This document shows positions 46,534 through 55,246 of a DNA stretch of 64,000 nt, in pieces. The position numbers were made by a program, and so were the translations under genes. Source of the DNA: Vibrio orientalis CIP 102891 = ATCC 33934 (GTDB lineage: Bacteria; Pseudomonadota; Gammaproteobacteria; Enterobacterales; Vibrionaceae); NCBI RefSeq assembly GCF_000176235.1, contig NZ_ACZV01000005.1:1178001-1242000 (forward strand). Reading direction: 5' to 3'. Under the pieces are notes generated by a model. It saw only the letters and a program-made list of their open reading frames with translations, was not told where the DNA came from and searched no databases. Numbering within the stretch: the stretch's first letter is position 1; each line of letters opens with the position of its first letter.

Positions 46534-46558
46534 GGTCGCTTTATGCGGCCAATTTTTT
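46534..46558 (+). terminator. Orphan terminator on the plus strand
   Basis: GGTCGC-tttat-GCGGCC (one G-T pair) followed by AATTTTTTT. No plus-strand gene precedes it, so it may end a small RNA. Confidence 0.6.
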
Positions 46559-46573
46559 TGCCTGCTCAAAACT

Positions 46574-46597
46574 AAAAAGGCAACCGAATGGCTGCCT
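46574..46597 (-). terminator. Terminator of the small SOS gene
   Basis: AGGCAACC / GGCTGCCT (one G-T pair on the RNA) with GAAT loop; on the minus strand it is followed by TTTTTAGTTTT, 20 bases past the stop. Confidence 0.8.
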
Positions 46598-46615
46598 CTT
46601 GTTCTGTTCAATGTT

Positions 46616-46837
46616 CTAGTGGTTAGCGCCGTCATTCCGCTGACCAAACTCTGCTTGCTGGTATATGTCTGCGAGTGTCCTATCCTTCTTGGGCTTACCA
46701 CTCTTAGATTGTGATGCGTGCTGATTATCTTGGCTATGTATAGCTTTTTCATGCGCTTTCGCTGATTGGATAAAAGCTGGATCAGCCAAAGCTTGTTGGC
46801 GTAGGCGGTTAACGCGTTCAATTGTTTCTGACAACAT
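46616..46837 (-). CDS. Small LexA-controlled protein of unknown function
   Basis: ATG 46837 has GGAGG 6 bases upstream; a longer frame (to 46900) crosses the promoter and is rejected. The 73-residue product is charged and hydrophilic, with a predicted N-terminal helix (LSETIERVNRLRQQALADP) and a basic middle (SKSGKPKKDR). No known domain. Two LexA boxes bracket a strong promoter directly upstream, so it is very likely an SOS gene. It does not resemble DinI, YebG or SulA. Confidence 0.82.
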   Translation of the reverse strand: MLSETIERVNRLRQQALADPAFIQSAKAHEKAIHSQDNQHASQSKSGKPKKDRTLADIYQQAEFGQRNDGANH

Positions 46838-46854
46838 AGTACACCTCCAGTTAC

Positions 46855-46870
46855 CTGTATCTATATCCAG
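46855..46870 (-). promoter_or_regulatory. LexA box 1
   Basis: CTGT-N8-CCAG, one base from the LexA consensus CTGT-N8-ACAG, between the -10 and the start codon of the small gene. Confidence 0.75.
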
Positions 46871-46896
46871 TATAGTTCGGTATAAGTTAACGTCAA
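46869..46896 (-). promoter_or_regulatory. Sigma-70 promoter of the small SOS gene
   Basis: On the minus strand, -35 TTGACG (46896-46891), 16-base spacer, -10 TATACT (46874-46869). It lies between the two LexA boxes and the -10 touches box 1. Confidence 0.8.
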
Positions 46897-46904
46897 GCAT
46901 TTTA

Positions 46905-46920
46905 CTGTATATAAAACCAG
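46905..46920 (-). promoter_or_regulatory. LexA box 2
   Basis: CTGTATATAAAACCAG, CTGT-N8-CCAG with an AT-rich centre, just upstream of the -35. It is the same half-site pattern as box 1, 50 bases away. Confidence 0.78.
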
Positions 46921-47110
46921 TTAACGTTAATAACTCTCTGATAGGAATAACCTTACCTCATTATTAATTATAGACATAAACATCTAAAACTATATATTCG
47001 ATAGGTAATTCTTATCAAAAAGTGATAGGCAGCACCTATTGCAGCTATCTATATCTCCTACTTCAGTCATCGTGAGCAAGCTTTTAAACTTAGCGACAAC
47101 TTAGACAAAA

Positions 47111-47989
47111 ATGATAGAAATTATGAAAGCGATCGTTGTGGAAGGCGGTGCCATGAGAGGCATCTTTGCAGCAGGTGTATTGGACAGCTTTATTGAAAGT
47201 GATTACTTCCCTTTCGATTTTGCCATTGGTGTCTCTGCAGGTACCTCAAATCTTGTCGGATATCTGTCAAAGCAAAAACATCGAAGCTACAGCGTCATAA
47301 CCAAACTTGCTACTCAGCGTTCTTTCTTTGATCCTAAGCGGTTCCTAAAAGGGGGAAGCCTTGTCGATGTACATTGGCTGGTTTCTCAATCAGAGCAAAG
47401 CTATCCAATGAACCGAGATGAACTGTTTTCAACCACCCCGCTTTGGGCGGCCGCAACGAACATTGAAACAGGTCAAGCTGACTACTACAACGTCACTTCA
47501 GACAATATTGAACAAGTACTGGAAGCGACCGCAGCACTGCCGATTGCTTATAAGCAGACCCCATGTTTCTCGGGTGGCTGTTATGCTGATGGAGGTGTTG
47601 CTGATTCGATTCCTGTCATTGAAGCGTATCGACGTGGTGCAAAGGAAATCACGGTGATTCTATCTCATCCACTCAGTTATGAGATGCCTGAGAGTAAAAG
47701 CTCTTGGCTAATAAAAAGGCTGTTAAAGAAACACCCGATGATAGGTCAAGCAATGCAAGAAAGAGCAAGGCGCTACAACCAATCGTTGGATTTTATTCGC
47801 AACCCACCTCAAGACGTCATCATTCGTGTCATCGCGCCACCTGAGTCATTCTCAGTTAAACGGCTCACAATGAAGCAAGAGGTATTGAACGAAGGCTATG
47901 AAATGGGGCTAGAAGAGGGAGAAAAACACCTCTCAAGTCGGAAAGGTGTTTTCGGATTAACTGACGAAAATTGTCACTTCTGCTTATAA
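47111..47989 (+). CDS. Patatin-like phospholipase, YjjU type
   Basis: 292 residues (an internal ATG at 47123 would give 288). Patatin hallmarks: oxyanion GGAMRG (12-17), nucleophile S42 in GVSAGTS (GxSxG) and catalytic D160 in YADGG. It would hydrolyse acyl esters of phospholipids in the cytoplasm or at the inner membrane. E. coli YjjU has the same architecture. The ribosome binding site is weak for both starts. Confidence 0.88.
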   Translation: MIEIMKAIVVEGGAMRGIFAAGVLDSFIESDYFPFDFAIGVSAGTSNLVGYLSKQKHRSYSVITKLATQRSFFDPKRFLKGGSLVDVHWLVSQSEQSYPMNRDELFSTTPLWAAATNIETGQADYYNVTSDNIEQVLEATAALPIAYKQTPCFSGGCYADGGVADSIPVIEAYRRGAKEITVILSHPLSYEMPESKSSWLIKRLLKKHPMIGQAMQERARRYNQSLDFIRNPPQDVIIRVIAPPESFSVKRLTMKQEVLNEGYEMGLEEGEKHLSSRKGVFGLTDENCHFCL

Positions 47990-47992
47990 GCG

Positions 47993-48595
47993 TTAGTGAG
48001 CAATATCAAGCTGATTATCTTTCACACCATTTACGCGGAACCAACCAGCAATGCTGTAACGTTCCGCGTTAGTCGGCAGAACCTCGTGAGGGAATTGCTC
48101 AGAGAAGAAGACAAATAAACGACCCGATCTTGGTGGGATCGTCGCAATATGATTATCGTTAATATCGTAGACGACCAACTCGCCCGCATCGTCTTCAGAC
48201 CAAGATTCGTTCATGTAGAATACCGTCGTTAAGCGACGGTTTTCATTACCTTTAAAGCAATCTAAGTGCTTCTGGTAAAAGTCACCTTTTTCAAACTTAG
48301 CGAAGTGCGCTTCATATTCAAACAAACCTAGGAAGAAATGGCGGTTCGCTTCAAGTCGGATCTGTTCCATTTTGTCTAAGAATGAACCCACCGCTTGACC
48401 CATGTCACGACGAAGCCACTGGATCTTGTCACTTCGGATAGCACTTTCACGCATAACGTCATCGTTACGCCCGATACGTGCTTTCTTCCAATCTTCAGGG
48501 ATAGCGTCTCTTAGTTGTGATACTTCATCTTCAGATAGAAAGTCGTCCCAAACGTAATAACCCTGAGTGAAAAGAGCATCGATAAGTTTGTTCAT
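47993..48595 (-). CDS. 2OG-Fe(II) oxygenase, prolyl-hydroxylase-like
   Basis: 200 residues with the double-stranded beta-helix iron site H110xD112 in KHLD, H170 in FPHEV, and R179 in ERYSIAGW for 2-oxoglutarate. Substrate unknown; homologues in Vibrio resemble the prolyl 4-hydroxylase family acting on EF-Tu or other proteins. It ends 3 bases from the convergent patatin gene. Confidence 0.88.
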   Translation of the reverse strand: MNKLIDALFTQGYYVWDDFLSEDEVSQLRDAIPEDWKKARIGRNDDVMRESAIRSDKIQWLRRDMGQAVGSFLDKMEQIRLEANRHFFLGLFEYEAHFAKFEKGDFYQKHLDCFKGNENRRLTTVFYMNESWSEDDAGELVVYDINDNHIATIPPRSGRLFVFFSEQFPHEVLPTNAERYSIAGWFRVNGVKDNQLDIAH

Positions 48596-48702
48596 GAATG
48601 GCTGTTGTCCAGTGATTAAATCAAGGACGCCTTATACACAAACGCAGCCACCAGCCACAAATCAGACTTGTTACCTTTACGATAAATGTTGTTGATTAGA
48701 CT

Positions 48703-49041
48703 CTACAAGCCCGACAAGTTGAGCTCTACAGGAGTTCCTAACCAATAAGCAAAGTCGGTGTGGTCTTTGAGGTCATCGCCCGTCAATGCGTGAACCAAAA
48801 CAGAAAATGACTGACGGTGATTTTCTAGCCAAGCAATAAGCGCTTCAAAGTCTGACGAGGTAAACGTAATCGAGAAGCTCCACATTAAGTGTGGACCGAC
48901 CAATTTCTCGTTAAAGTTACCAACGGGCAGTGAAAATTGCTCGATCACTTGTTGGCGTAACTGTTTCGCTACGCCAGCGGAGGGTTGGTCAAAATAGATG
49001 TGAGCGTGGTAGTTTTCATGGATATTTTTAGGAAAAGTCAT
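48703..49041 (-). CDS. DOPA 4,5-dioxygenase family protein
   Basis: 112 residues matching the small DOPA-dioxygenase family: NYHAHIYFDQPSAGVAKQLR at the start and VGPHLMWSFSITF in the middle, with His residues that could bind iron. Bacterial members have no settled substrate. It lies 107 bases upstream of the 2OG oxygenase on the same strand. Confidence 0.87.
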   Translation of the reverse strand: MTFPKNIHENYHAHIYFDQPSAGVAKQLRQQVIEQFSLPVGNFNEKLVGPHLMWSFSITFTSSDFEALIAWLENHRQSFSVLVHALTGDDLKDHTDFAYWLGTPVELNLSGL

Positions 49042-49126
49042 AATATCATTTTGATTGTTATCTATATTTCTATACTAGCAACTATGCCCTTTCTCTACCG
49101 CTTTACTTACAATCATTACATTTCAG

Positions 49127-49765
49127 CTACGCAACAATACCTTGTTCAACCGCATATTTAGCCAACTCAGCGGTACTGTGCAGATCAAGCTTATGCTTAA
49201 TGTTCTGACGATGAGTTTCAACCGTGCGGTAGCTAATATCAAGCAGTGACGCAATCTTCTTACTACTGTTGCCCTCTGCAACCAGTTTTAACACCGCTTC
49301 TTCTCTACGGCTCAAGGGGTTGGGCTTTTGGATGTTAGGAATCACCTCCTGAGAAAAGAGTGTTTGTGTCGCTGACTCGCAAAAATAGGTCGAACCGAGA
49401 TAAACCGTTTTAATGGCTTGTACCATGCGCTGAGCACAGATCTCTTTGAGCATATAACCGACCGCCCCAGCTTGCATCACCTTCATAATATACTCACGAT
49501 TATCATGCATGGTGAGCATCAGCACTTTCGCATCGGGTATCGACTCTCTGATAATACGTGTCGCATCAATACCATTCATCAGTGGCATACTGACGTCCAT
49601 TAGCACTACGTCCGGAAGTAGCTTTTTGACCACTTCCACCGCTTCAACACCATTACTCGCAGAGCCAATGACCTCAATATCGGGTTCGGTTTGCAGTCGC
49701 GCGATAAATCCATCGAGTACAACTTGGTGATCATCAACAATCACCACTTTAATTGGTTTATCCAT
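49127..49765 (-). CDS. NarL/LuxR-family response regulator
   Basis: 212 residues. Receiver with D57 in VVLMDVSMPL and K in VGYMLKEI; C-terminal LuxR-type HTH (about 148-205, NPLSRREEAVLKLVAEG, KIASLLDISYRTVETHRQNI). It overlaps its kinase by 8 bases and lies next to the TRAP genes, so it probably controls that transporter. Confidence 0.93.
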   Translation of the reverse strand: MDKPIKVVIVDDHQVVLDGFIARLQTEPDIEVIGSASNGVEAVEVVKKLLPDVVLMDVSMPLMNGIDATRIIRESIPDAKVLMLTMHDNREYIMKVMQAGAVGYMLKEICAQRMVQAIKTVYLGSTYFCESATQTLFSQEVIPNIQKPNPLSRREEAVLKLVAEGNSSKKIASLLDISYRTVETHRQNIKHKLDLHSTAELAKYAVEQGIVA

Positions 49766-51119
49766 AAACTAATCCATCCAATTCCAGTAATACGGTTATC
49801 TCTGTCCCAAAGCCGGGCTCACTCTCTATTTCAAAGTCACCACCGATAAACTCCACTCTTTCACGCATATTACGCAGCCCTATTCCTTGCTTTTTTAGCG
49901 TAGAGTTAACATCAAAGCCGACGCCATCATCACGGATAATAAGCTGAAGCATGTTGCCCATTTGCTGCAAAATCACGCTCACTTTTTTCGCACTGGCATG
50001 CTTTTCAATATTTGTCAGCGACTCTTGCGCCACGCGATATAGCGTTGTCGCTACTTCTGATTGTAACTTACCAGGCTGAGTGGATAGTGAGGCTTCTATC
50101 GTTATGCCAGAGTGAGATTTAAAATCGAGCAACAAGCTGTTCATTGCGGCCTCAAGACCGATATCATCAAGAGCACTGGGTCTTAAATTGTGTGAAATAT
50201 GTCTGACCTCATTGATTGCGGTCATCAGCGAGTTTTGTGATTGCACGATATGCTGTTGCAACGGTGCATCATCAATCTTACTCGCGAGTAGCTCGAGGTG
50301 ACACTTACTCGAAACCAAGAGCTGATTAATCCCATCATGAAGCTCGCGCGCTAGGTGTTTTTTCTCATCCTCTTGAAACATAACTGTTTTATGGGCCAGC
50401 TCTTTTAAGCTGCGATCGGCCAAACGATGTTCATGTAGGTTAACTGCTAGAGTAATCACAACAATAACGCCCACCGTCACGATCATAATCACAATCACGG
50501 AAAAGAACGTCGTCTCAATATTCTTGTTCACTTCAGACTTGAGATTCGCGACTTCATAAGTGATATCTTCAATGTACAGACCCGTTCCAATCATCCAACT
50601 CCATTTATCTAGCCATGCCGCGTAACTGAGCTTGATGACGTTTTCTCCGGTTGATGGCTTTTGCCACAGATATTGATGAAATCCGCCTCCACTCTGTGCT
50701 TGAGCAAGTAGTGCTTCAATAAGATGATCGCCATTTTCATCTTGAATATGTAGCAAGTTTTGCCCAATAAGGTCTGGCATGATCGGGTGAACTAAGTTGG
50801 TTCCTTGCTCATCGTAGGCAAAGAAGTAGCCGTCTTTATCCTTGCCATAACGAAGCTTAGATAAGATTTCTCTCACCTGCTGCTTGGCGATCTCTTCAGG
50901 CATATCGGGATCATTATAAATATGAGAAATGGCATCGAAGGCAAGGTCGACGTGATCTTTTAAGGCAGTTTCTTTAGAGCGAATCAAGCCATCTTCAAAA
51001 ATTTGAATCTCTTTCTCGCCGAGCGTTTTAGCTTGATGAATTGAGATCCAACTAGTTAAAGCCGTAACGAGCAATAATGGCAATAAACTGAGTAAGATCA
51101 GTTTGGCTTGTAGAGGCAT
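49758..51119 (-). CDS. Cache-domain sensor histidine kinase (HisKA_3)
   Basis: 453 residues: TM about 8-26, periplasmic single Cache domain (about 30-200, with DGYFFAYDEQGTNLVHP and the WSWMIGTGLYIEDI end), TM 204-227, HisKA_3 with H261 in ARELHDGINQLL, and an ATPase domain (DDGVGFD, GIGLRNMRERV). Cache sensors of this type bind small carboxylates. The adjacent TRAP genes suggest that its ligand is the transporter substrate. Confidence 0.9.
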   Translation of the reverse strand: MPLQAKLILLSLLPLLLVTALTSWISIHQAKTLGEKEIQIFEDGLIRSKETALKDHVDLAFDAISHIYNDPDMPEEIAKQQVREILSKLRYGKDKDGYFFAYDEQGTNLVHPIMPDLIGQNLLHIQDENGDHLIEALLAQAQSGGGFHQYLWQKPSTGENVIKLSYAAWLDKWSWMIGTGLYIEDITYEVANLKSEVNKNIETTFFSVIVIMIVTVGVIVVITLAVNLHEHRLADRSLKELAHKTVMFQEDEKKHLARELHDGINQLLVSSKCHLELLASKIDDAPLQQHIVQSQNSLMTAINEVRHISHNLRPSALDDIGLEAAMNSLLLDFKSHSGITIEASLSTQPGKLQSEVATTLYRVAQESLTNIEKHASAKKVSVILQQMGNMLQLIIRDDGVGFDVNSTLKKQGIGLRNMRERVEFIGGDFEIESEPGFGTEITVLLELDGLVYG

Positions 51120-51142
51120 TCCTTTTCCTCAGATAACAACAA

Positions 51143-51171
51143 AGGCTGCTTCCCTTCATGGCAAGCAGCCT
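51143..51171 (-). terminator. Terminator of the TRAP operon
   Basis: AGGCTGCTT / AAGCAGCCT stem between dctM and the sensor kinase, with a T-rich tail on the minus strand. Confidence 0.8.
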
Positions 51172-51210
51172 CACTTTATCAGTTGTTACCTCATTAGCGT
51201 AACTTTTCGA

Positions 51211-52494
51211 TCACATTCCATAAAATTCTGGGAAGACCAATAAACTCGCCAAGACAAGAATTTGGATAGCAATGAATGGCATGACCCCACGATAGATATC
51301 ACGTGTTGTTACGCCTTTTGGAGCAACACCCTTTAAGTAGAATAAGCTAAAGCCAAACGGTGGCGTTAAGAACGAGGTTTGTAAGTTCATCGCAATCAAT
51401 ATCGCGAACCACGTCATATTGATGCCCATCATTTCAGCCACTGGCGCTAAAATTGGAACAATAATAAAACATATTTCTACGAAGTCGATGAAGAAGCCTA
51501 AGATAAGGATCACTAGCATGGTGATGATTAGGAAACCCCATTTCTCGCCTGGAATCTGTAGCATCCACTCTTCTACAAGATAGTCACCACCTGTGTAGGT
51601 GAATGCCATAGAGAAGGCAGTTGCACCCAATAGGATCGCAAATACCATTGCGGTGACTTTTACTGTCTCTTTTGACGCGGCATACACCATTGACCAACTA
51701 AACTGACGATACAATACCGCGAGAACGATCGCACCTGCACCACCCAACGCCGCAGATTCTGTCGGTGTCGCGACACCCGCAAAGATCGAACCCAATACGA
51801 CAACAATCAGAGCCAATGGCGGCACAACCGCTTTCAGTGCTGCAATCACTTCATCTTTACGGCTGATGTCACCCTCACTTGGGATAGGCTGAGCCGCTTC
51901 GGGGTTGAGCTTGGCATAAATCAAGATATAGATAACGTAAGCGCCGACAAGAACAAGGCCGGGCCAAACCGCAGCTTGGAACAGATCCCCGACAGGCACA
52001 CCGAGTACATCACCAAGTAGGATAAGGACAATCGAAGGTGGGATAATCTGCCCCAACGTACCAGACGCACAGATAGTGCCGCAGGCAAGACCTTTATCGT
52101 AGTTATACTTGAGCATAACGGGTAGCGAGATCAGGCCCATTGCAACAACAGAAGCACCAACAACACCAGTCGAGGCCGCCAGTAAGGCACCAACGAGTAC
52201 GGTAGAAATCGCAATACCACCGCGTACTCCACCAAACAGTTTACCCATCGATTCAAGCAACTGTTCCGCTAGGCGAGTCTTTTGCAAAACAAGCCCCATG
52301 AAAACAAACAGAGGTACAGCCATTAAGACTGTATTTTCCATGATAGATTGGATTCGGTATGGCATGAAAGCAAACATGTCCATACCTTCTGCCCACACAC
52401 CGAAGATAAGCGCAATACCACCAAAGGTAAACGCAACAGGGAAGCCAAGTAGCAAAGCAAACAAGGCAACAAAAAACATTACAATACCGACCAT
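51211..52494 (-). CDS. dctM: TRAP transporter large permease (DctM)
   Basis: 427 residues with about twelve membrane segments and family motifs GGVRGGIAISTVLVGALLAASTGVVGAS and GQIIPPSIVLILLG. It couples sodium flow to uptake of the substrate delivered by DctP. Ten bases separate it from dctQ. Confidence 0.93.
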   Translation of the reverse strand: MVGIVMFFVALFALLLGFPVAFTFGGIALIFGVWAEGMDMFAFMPYRIQSIMENTVLMAVPLFVFMGLVLQKTRLAEQLLESMGKLFGGVRGGIAISTVLVGALLAASTGVVGASVVAMGLISLPVMLKYNYDKGLACGTICASGTLGQIIPPSIVLILLGDVLGVPVGDLFQAAVWPGLVLVGAYVIYILIYAKLNPEAAQPIPSEGDISRKDEVIAALKAVVPPLALIVVVLGSIFAGVATPTESAALGGAGAIVLAVLYRQFSWSMVYAASKETVKVTAMVFAILLGATAFSMAFTYTGGDYLVEEWMLQIPGEKWGFLIITMLVILILGFFIDFVEICFIIVPILAPVAEMMGINMTWFAILIAMNLQTSFLTPPFGFSLFYLKGVAPKGVTTRDIYRGVMPFIAIQILVLASLLVFPEFYGM

Positions 52495-52504
52495 TGTTGT
52501 CTCC

Positions 52505-53038
52505 TTACTTTTGTTCTTGAGCGTGCATGAGGTGCGGGTTAAAAATCTTGTTCAATGAGTGCAGTAGCAAACCAACACCACTGATGGCCATAAAAAAGAA
52601 TGAAAGCGGGATCATCGCTTTAATGATCCAACGGTAAGGTAAGCCGCCCGGATCGCCTGATGTCTCTCCTAATGCATAACTCTCTTTCGCAAAGTCGATA
52701 CCGTAGTACGCCACCAGCAAACAGAATGGGAGCAAAAAGAACAGCGTGCCGAGTAGGTCAATAATGGATTGCGCCTTATGAGATAAGCGCTCATAGAATA
52801 GGTCGACCCTCACATGCCCCCCCGCTTTAATCGCATAAGGAACACCGAGTAGGAATACCGCTGAGAATAAATGCCACTCCATTTCTTGAAAAGCGATGGA
52901 GACATCGTTAAAGACATATCGCATCACCACGTCATACACAACGTTGGCGAGCAATAAGATAAACAGTATGCTTGAAAGCCATCCTAAGAAATCACCAAAG
53001 CGATTAAATAGGCGCTCTACATAAATTAGGCTTCTCAT
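52505..53038 (-). CDS. dctQ: TRAP transporter small permease (DctQ)
   Basis: 177 residues with four predicted membrane segments and the FQEMEWHLFSAVFLLGVPYAIKAGGHVRVD motif of DctQ (shown here as MEWH, GVPYAI and HVRVD). It forms the membrane complex with DctM. The gene lies between dctP and dctM. Confidence 0.92.
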   Translation of the reverse strand: MRSLIYVERLFNRFGDFLGWLSSILFILLLANVVYDVVMRYVFNDVSIAFQEMEWHLFSAVFLLGVPYAIKAGGHVRVDLFYERLSHKAQSIIDLLGTLFFLLPFCLLVAYYGIDFAKESYALGETSGDPGGLPYRWIIKAMIPLSFFFMAISGVGLLLHSLNKIFNPHLMHAQEQK

Positions 53039-53120
53039 TCCCTACTCCATGGAATTTTGAAAATCGCGTCACTATCAATGGTGACGACAAGTTGTATTTA
53101 ATTAGGTTTCTTGGGCTTGA

Positions 53121-53149
53121 TAGGGTAAGTGACAATGTCACCTACCCTA
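53121..53149 (-). promoter_or_regulatory. Hairpin between dctP and dctQ
   Basis: TAGGGTA / TACCCTA with an inner GTGAC / GTCAC stem and a one-base mismatch. There is no T-run, so it is more likely an mRNA-stability or partial-termination element that lets dctP be made in excess. Confidence 0.6.
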
Positions 53150-53163
53150 GTCGATAGTTATAT

Positions 53164-54258
53164 TTATTGAGCTTGGCTGTTTAGGTACGCACGGTGCGAG
53201 ATATCCGTCCATGAACGTACTTGCTTCAAGTAATCAGCTTGAGATTTTTGAATCTCTTTTGCTAGATCATCTTTTTCAGCATGCTTAGCCAGTAGGCGGT
53301 CATTGGCTTCACGTAGCGCGCCCATCACTTCTGGTGGGAAATCTTTAACTTGTACATCTGGATATTCAGATTTGATAGAAACCCAGTTTTTACCACTTTC
53401 GTGAGTCGCTTGAGTGTACATGTCATAAGCCGCTGTACGCATTGCTACACGTAAAATTTCACGCAGATCTTCTGGTAGACGCTCGTAAGTGCGCTTGTTC
53501 ACAAGGAATTGAAGCTCTGAACCTGGCTCATGCCAACCTGTATAGTAGTAAGGGGCAATTTTGTGGAAGCCCATACGCAGGTCAAGTGAAGGTCCAACCC
53601 ACTCTAGAGCATCAATCGTACGACGCTCGAGAGACGTGTAAAGTTCACCCGGGGCAATGTTTGTTGGCTTAGCACCCAGTTCCGCTAGGATTTCACCCGC
53701 GAAGCCAGGAATACGCATTTTCAGACCTTGTAGATCTTCAACTGAGTTGATCTCTTTTTGGAACCAACCACCCATCTGAATATCCGTGTTACCACCTGGG
53801 AATGACAATAGGTTATGCGGAGAGTAAACCTGCTCCATTAGCTCCATACCGCCACCATGGTAGAACCATGCATACTGCTCAGCCGGTGTCATACCGAAAG
53901 GCATAGAAGTAAAGTAAAGTGTGTTTGGTACTTTGCCTTTCCAGTAGTACGAGCCAGAGTGGCCAAGATCGTACTGACCAGATTTCACCATATCGAAAAT
54001 ACCTAGAGGTGCTTTGTGCTTGTTCGCAGAGTCGATACGGATTTGTAGACGACCATTCGACATTTTTTCAGCCATTGCCGCCATATTTTTCGTCGCATCA
54101 CCGAATACTGGGAAGTTCGGTCCCCATGTTTCAGCCAGTTTCAAGCGATAAACTTTTTCAGCGGCACTCGCTGATGTCGCCATAACAGCAAGTGCTGCTG
54201 CCATCGCCGTGCCTTTTAATACTCGTTTTAGAGATTGTTTAATAAGACTCATGTTCAC
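53164..54258 (-). CDS. dctP: TRAP transporter solute-binding protein (DctP/TakP type)
   Basis: 364 residues; signal peptide ends near ASA (residue 32). The two-lobe DctP fold shows MRIPGFAGEILAELGAKPTNIAPGELYTSLERRTIDALEW (split here as LKMRIPG and RTIDALEW), with the substrate Arg in MRIPG. QMGGWFQKEI and WVGPSLDLRMGF resemble binding proteins for 2-oxo acids or lactate (TakP/LctP) more than C4-dicarboxylate ones. Substrate remains unproven. Confidence 0.9.
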   Translation of the reverse strand: MNMSLIKQSLKRVLKGTAMAAALAVMATSASAAEKVYRLKLAETWGPNFPVFGDATKNMAAMAEKMSNGRLQIRIDSANKHKAPLGIFDMVKSGQYDLGHSGSYYWKGKVPNTLYFTSMPFGMTPAEQYAWFYHGGGMELMEQVYSPHNLLSFPGGNTDIQMGGWFQKEINSVEDLQGLKMRIPGFAGEILAELGAKPTNIAPGELYTSLERRTIDALEWVGPSLDLRMGFHKIAPYYYTGWHEPGSELQFLVNKRTYERLPEDLREILRVAMRTAAYDMYTQATHESGKNWVSIKSEYPDVQVKDFPPEVMGALREANDRLLAKHAEKDDLAKEIQKSQADYLKQVRSWTDISHRAYLNSQAQ

Positions 54259-54395
54259 GTCCTTTGTTTAACGATCATACCTTTCTAGGTACCTTTTGTT
54301 TCACTTATAGAGTGAGTTATCTATAAGCAACATAAAATCAGCGTGAACACGGATAAATTTTAACAGCTGCTATTAAAACTAGACTAAAGCACTAC

Positions 54396-54412
54396 GTAGT
54401 AACACGTACTAC
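54396..54412 (-). promoter_or_regulatory. Response-regulator site candidate upstream of dctP
   Basis: GTAGTA-ACACG-TACTAC, perfect 6-bp arms, adjoining the palindrome CTACGTAG (54392-54399). It is 138 bases before dctP, a reasonable place for the adjacent NarL-type regulator. Confidence 0.35.
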
Positions 54413-54573
54413 AGCGGCTAATACATAGATAATAAGCATTAAATACAATTAGTTATACGAAAAACAAAAAAAGCAAACATGCAGATTATACGTAGTGAAA
54501 GTAATGAGGACTAAATTAAGTGAATAGTAAGATGTGTGACAAAGATAAACTTTTGCCATCTAAGAAATGAAAA

Positions 54574-54594
54574 AGCCCCGACAGTGTCGAGGCT
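54574..54594 (-). terminator. Terminator of the basic wHTH-like gene
   Basis: AGCCCCGAC / GTCGAGGCT (one G-T pair) and TTTTTC on the minus strand, 56 bases after the stop. Confidence 0.8.
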
Positions 54595-54650
54595 CTCAAG
54601 CATGTATTCTCCGCAATGATTGCTAGAGATAGGCTATTGGCAATTGGCAA

Positions 54651-55040
54651 TTAAACGGCTTTGTAAATAACTTTGTTGCCAGCTAGCTGCTCTTTCACTA
54701 CTAGGTTTTCTTCTAGAAGTTTTTTAAGAGCGCCTGTTGCCCAAGATGCTGCTTTTGCATCTTCTTGACCAGCCGCTAGACCGATACCTTTAGGGTTGAT
54801 ACCTTCAGCGTTGCTAACAACGATGTCTAGCACTTGTTGCTGCTTTGGAGTAAGCGCAACGTCAGTTGTTTTAGCCGCAGCTACAACTTTCTCCGCAGCT
54901 GGTTTTGCAGCTACTTTTTTCTCAACTTCTGGCTTAGCTTTCTTTGTTGCTTCTACTGTTGCAACTGTCGCCTTAATGCGCTTTTGCAGTTTCAGCTGCA
55001 CTTTACGCTTATGAGCAAGTCTCATCGAGTATTTCTCCAT
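54651..55040 (-). CDS. Small basic protein with Lys/Ala-rich arm and winged-helix-like end
   Basis: 129 residues from ATG 55040, or 124 from ATG 55025 (MRLAHKRK), which has GGAGAA upstream and is the likelier start. The first half is Lys/Ala/Val-rich and histone-H1-like. The second half (about 60-129, LTPKQQQVLDIVVSNAEG, GALKKLLEENLVVKE) looks like a small winged helix. Nucleic-acid binding is inferred; no known family name. Confidence 0.75.
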   Translation of the reverse strand: MEKYSMRLAHKRKVQLKLQKRIKATVATVEATKKAKPEVEKKVAAKPAAEKVVAAAKTTDVALTPKQQQVLDIVVSNAEGINPKGIGLAAGQEDAKAASWATGALKKLLEENLVVKEQLAGNKVIYKAV

Positions 55041-55246
55041 TTCACTGCATACGGAGCAGTGGTGAAAATTTGAAGCGCGATTTATACCAAAATTTTGTTC
55101 ACATTTACAGGGTATGAGCGGCTTTATGGCACAAAAATACGCGATATGGCGACATGAGACTACAATTTAATCAATACTCTTGGCATAGAGACGTAAACCA
55201 CTGATTATATAAACAGATGTGCTTTGTTGATTAGAGTTGAGCCAAA

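Larger units (their letters stand above)
46131..46615. other. Intergenic region with an orphan plus-strand terminator
   Basis: 485 AT-rich bases with no ORF. The antiporter promoter should lie at the left end. Two oppositely directed terminators lie at the right end (separate entries). The interval 46250-46530 could encode a small RNA, but no good promoter was found. Confidence 0.45.
54259..54650. other. Promoter region of dctP and terminator of the following gene
   Basis: 392 AT-rich bases without a gene. Contains the 54396-54412 dyad and the 54574-54594 hairpin. No sigma-54 consensus was seen. Confidence 0.5.

Noticed and set aside
46838..46900. Longer 94-residue version of the SOS gene
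   Set aside because: Its extra 21 codons cover LexA box 1 and the promoter -10; ATG 46837 has a strong GGAGG.
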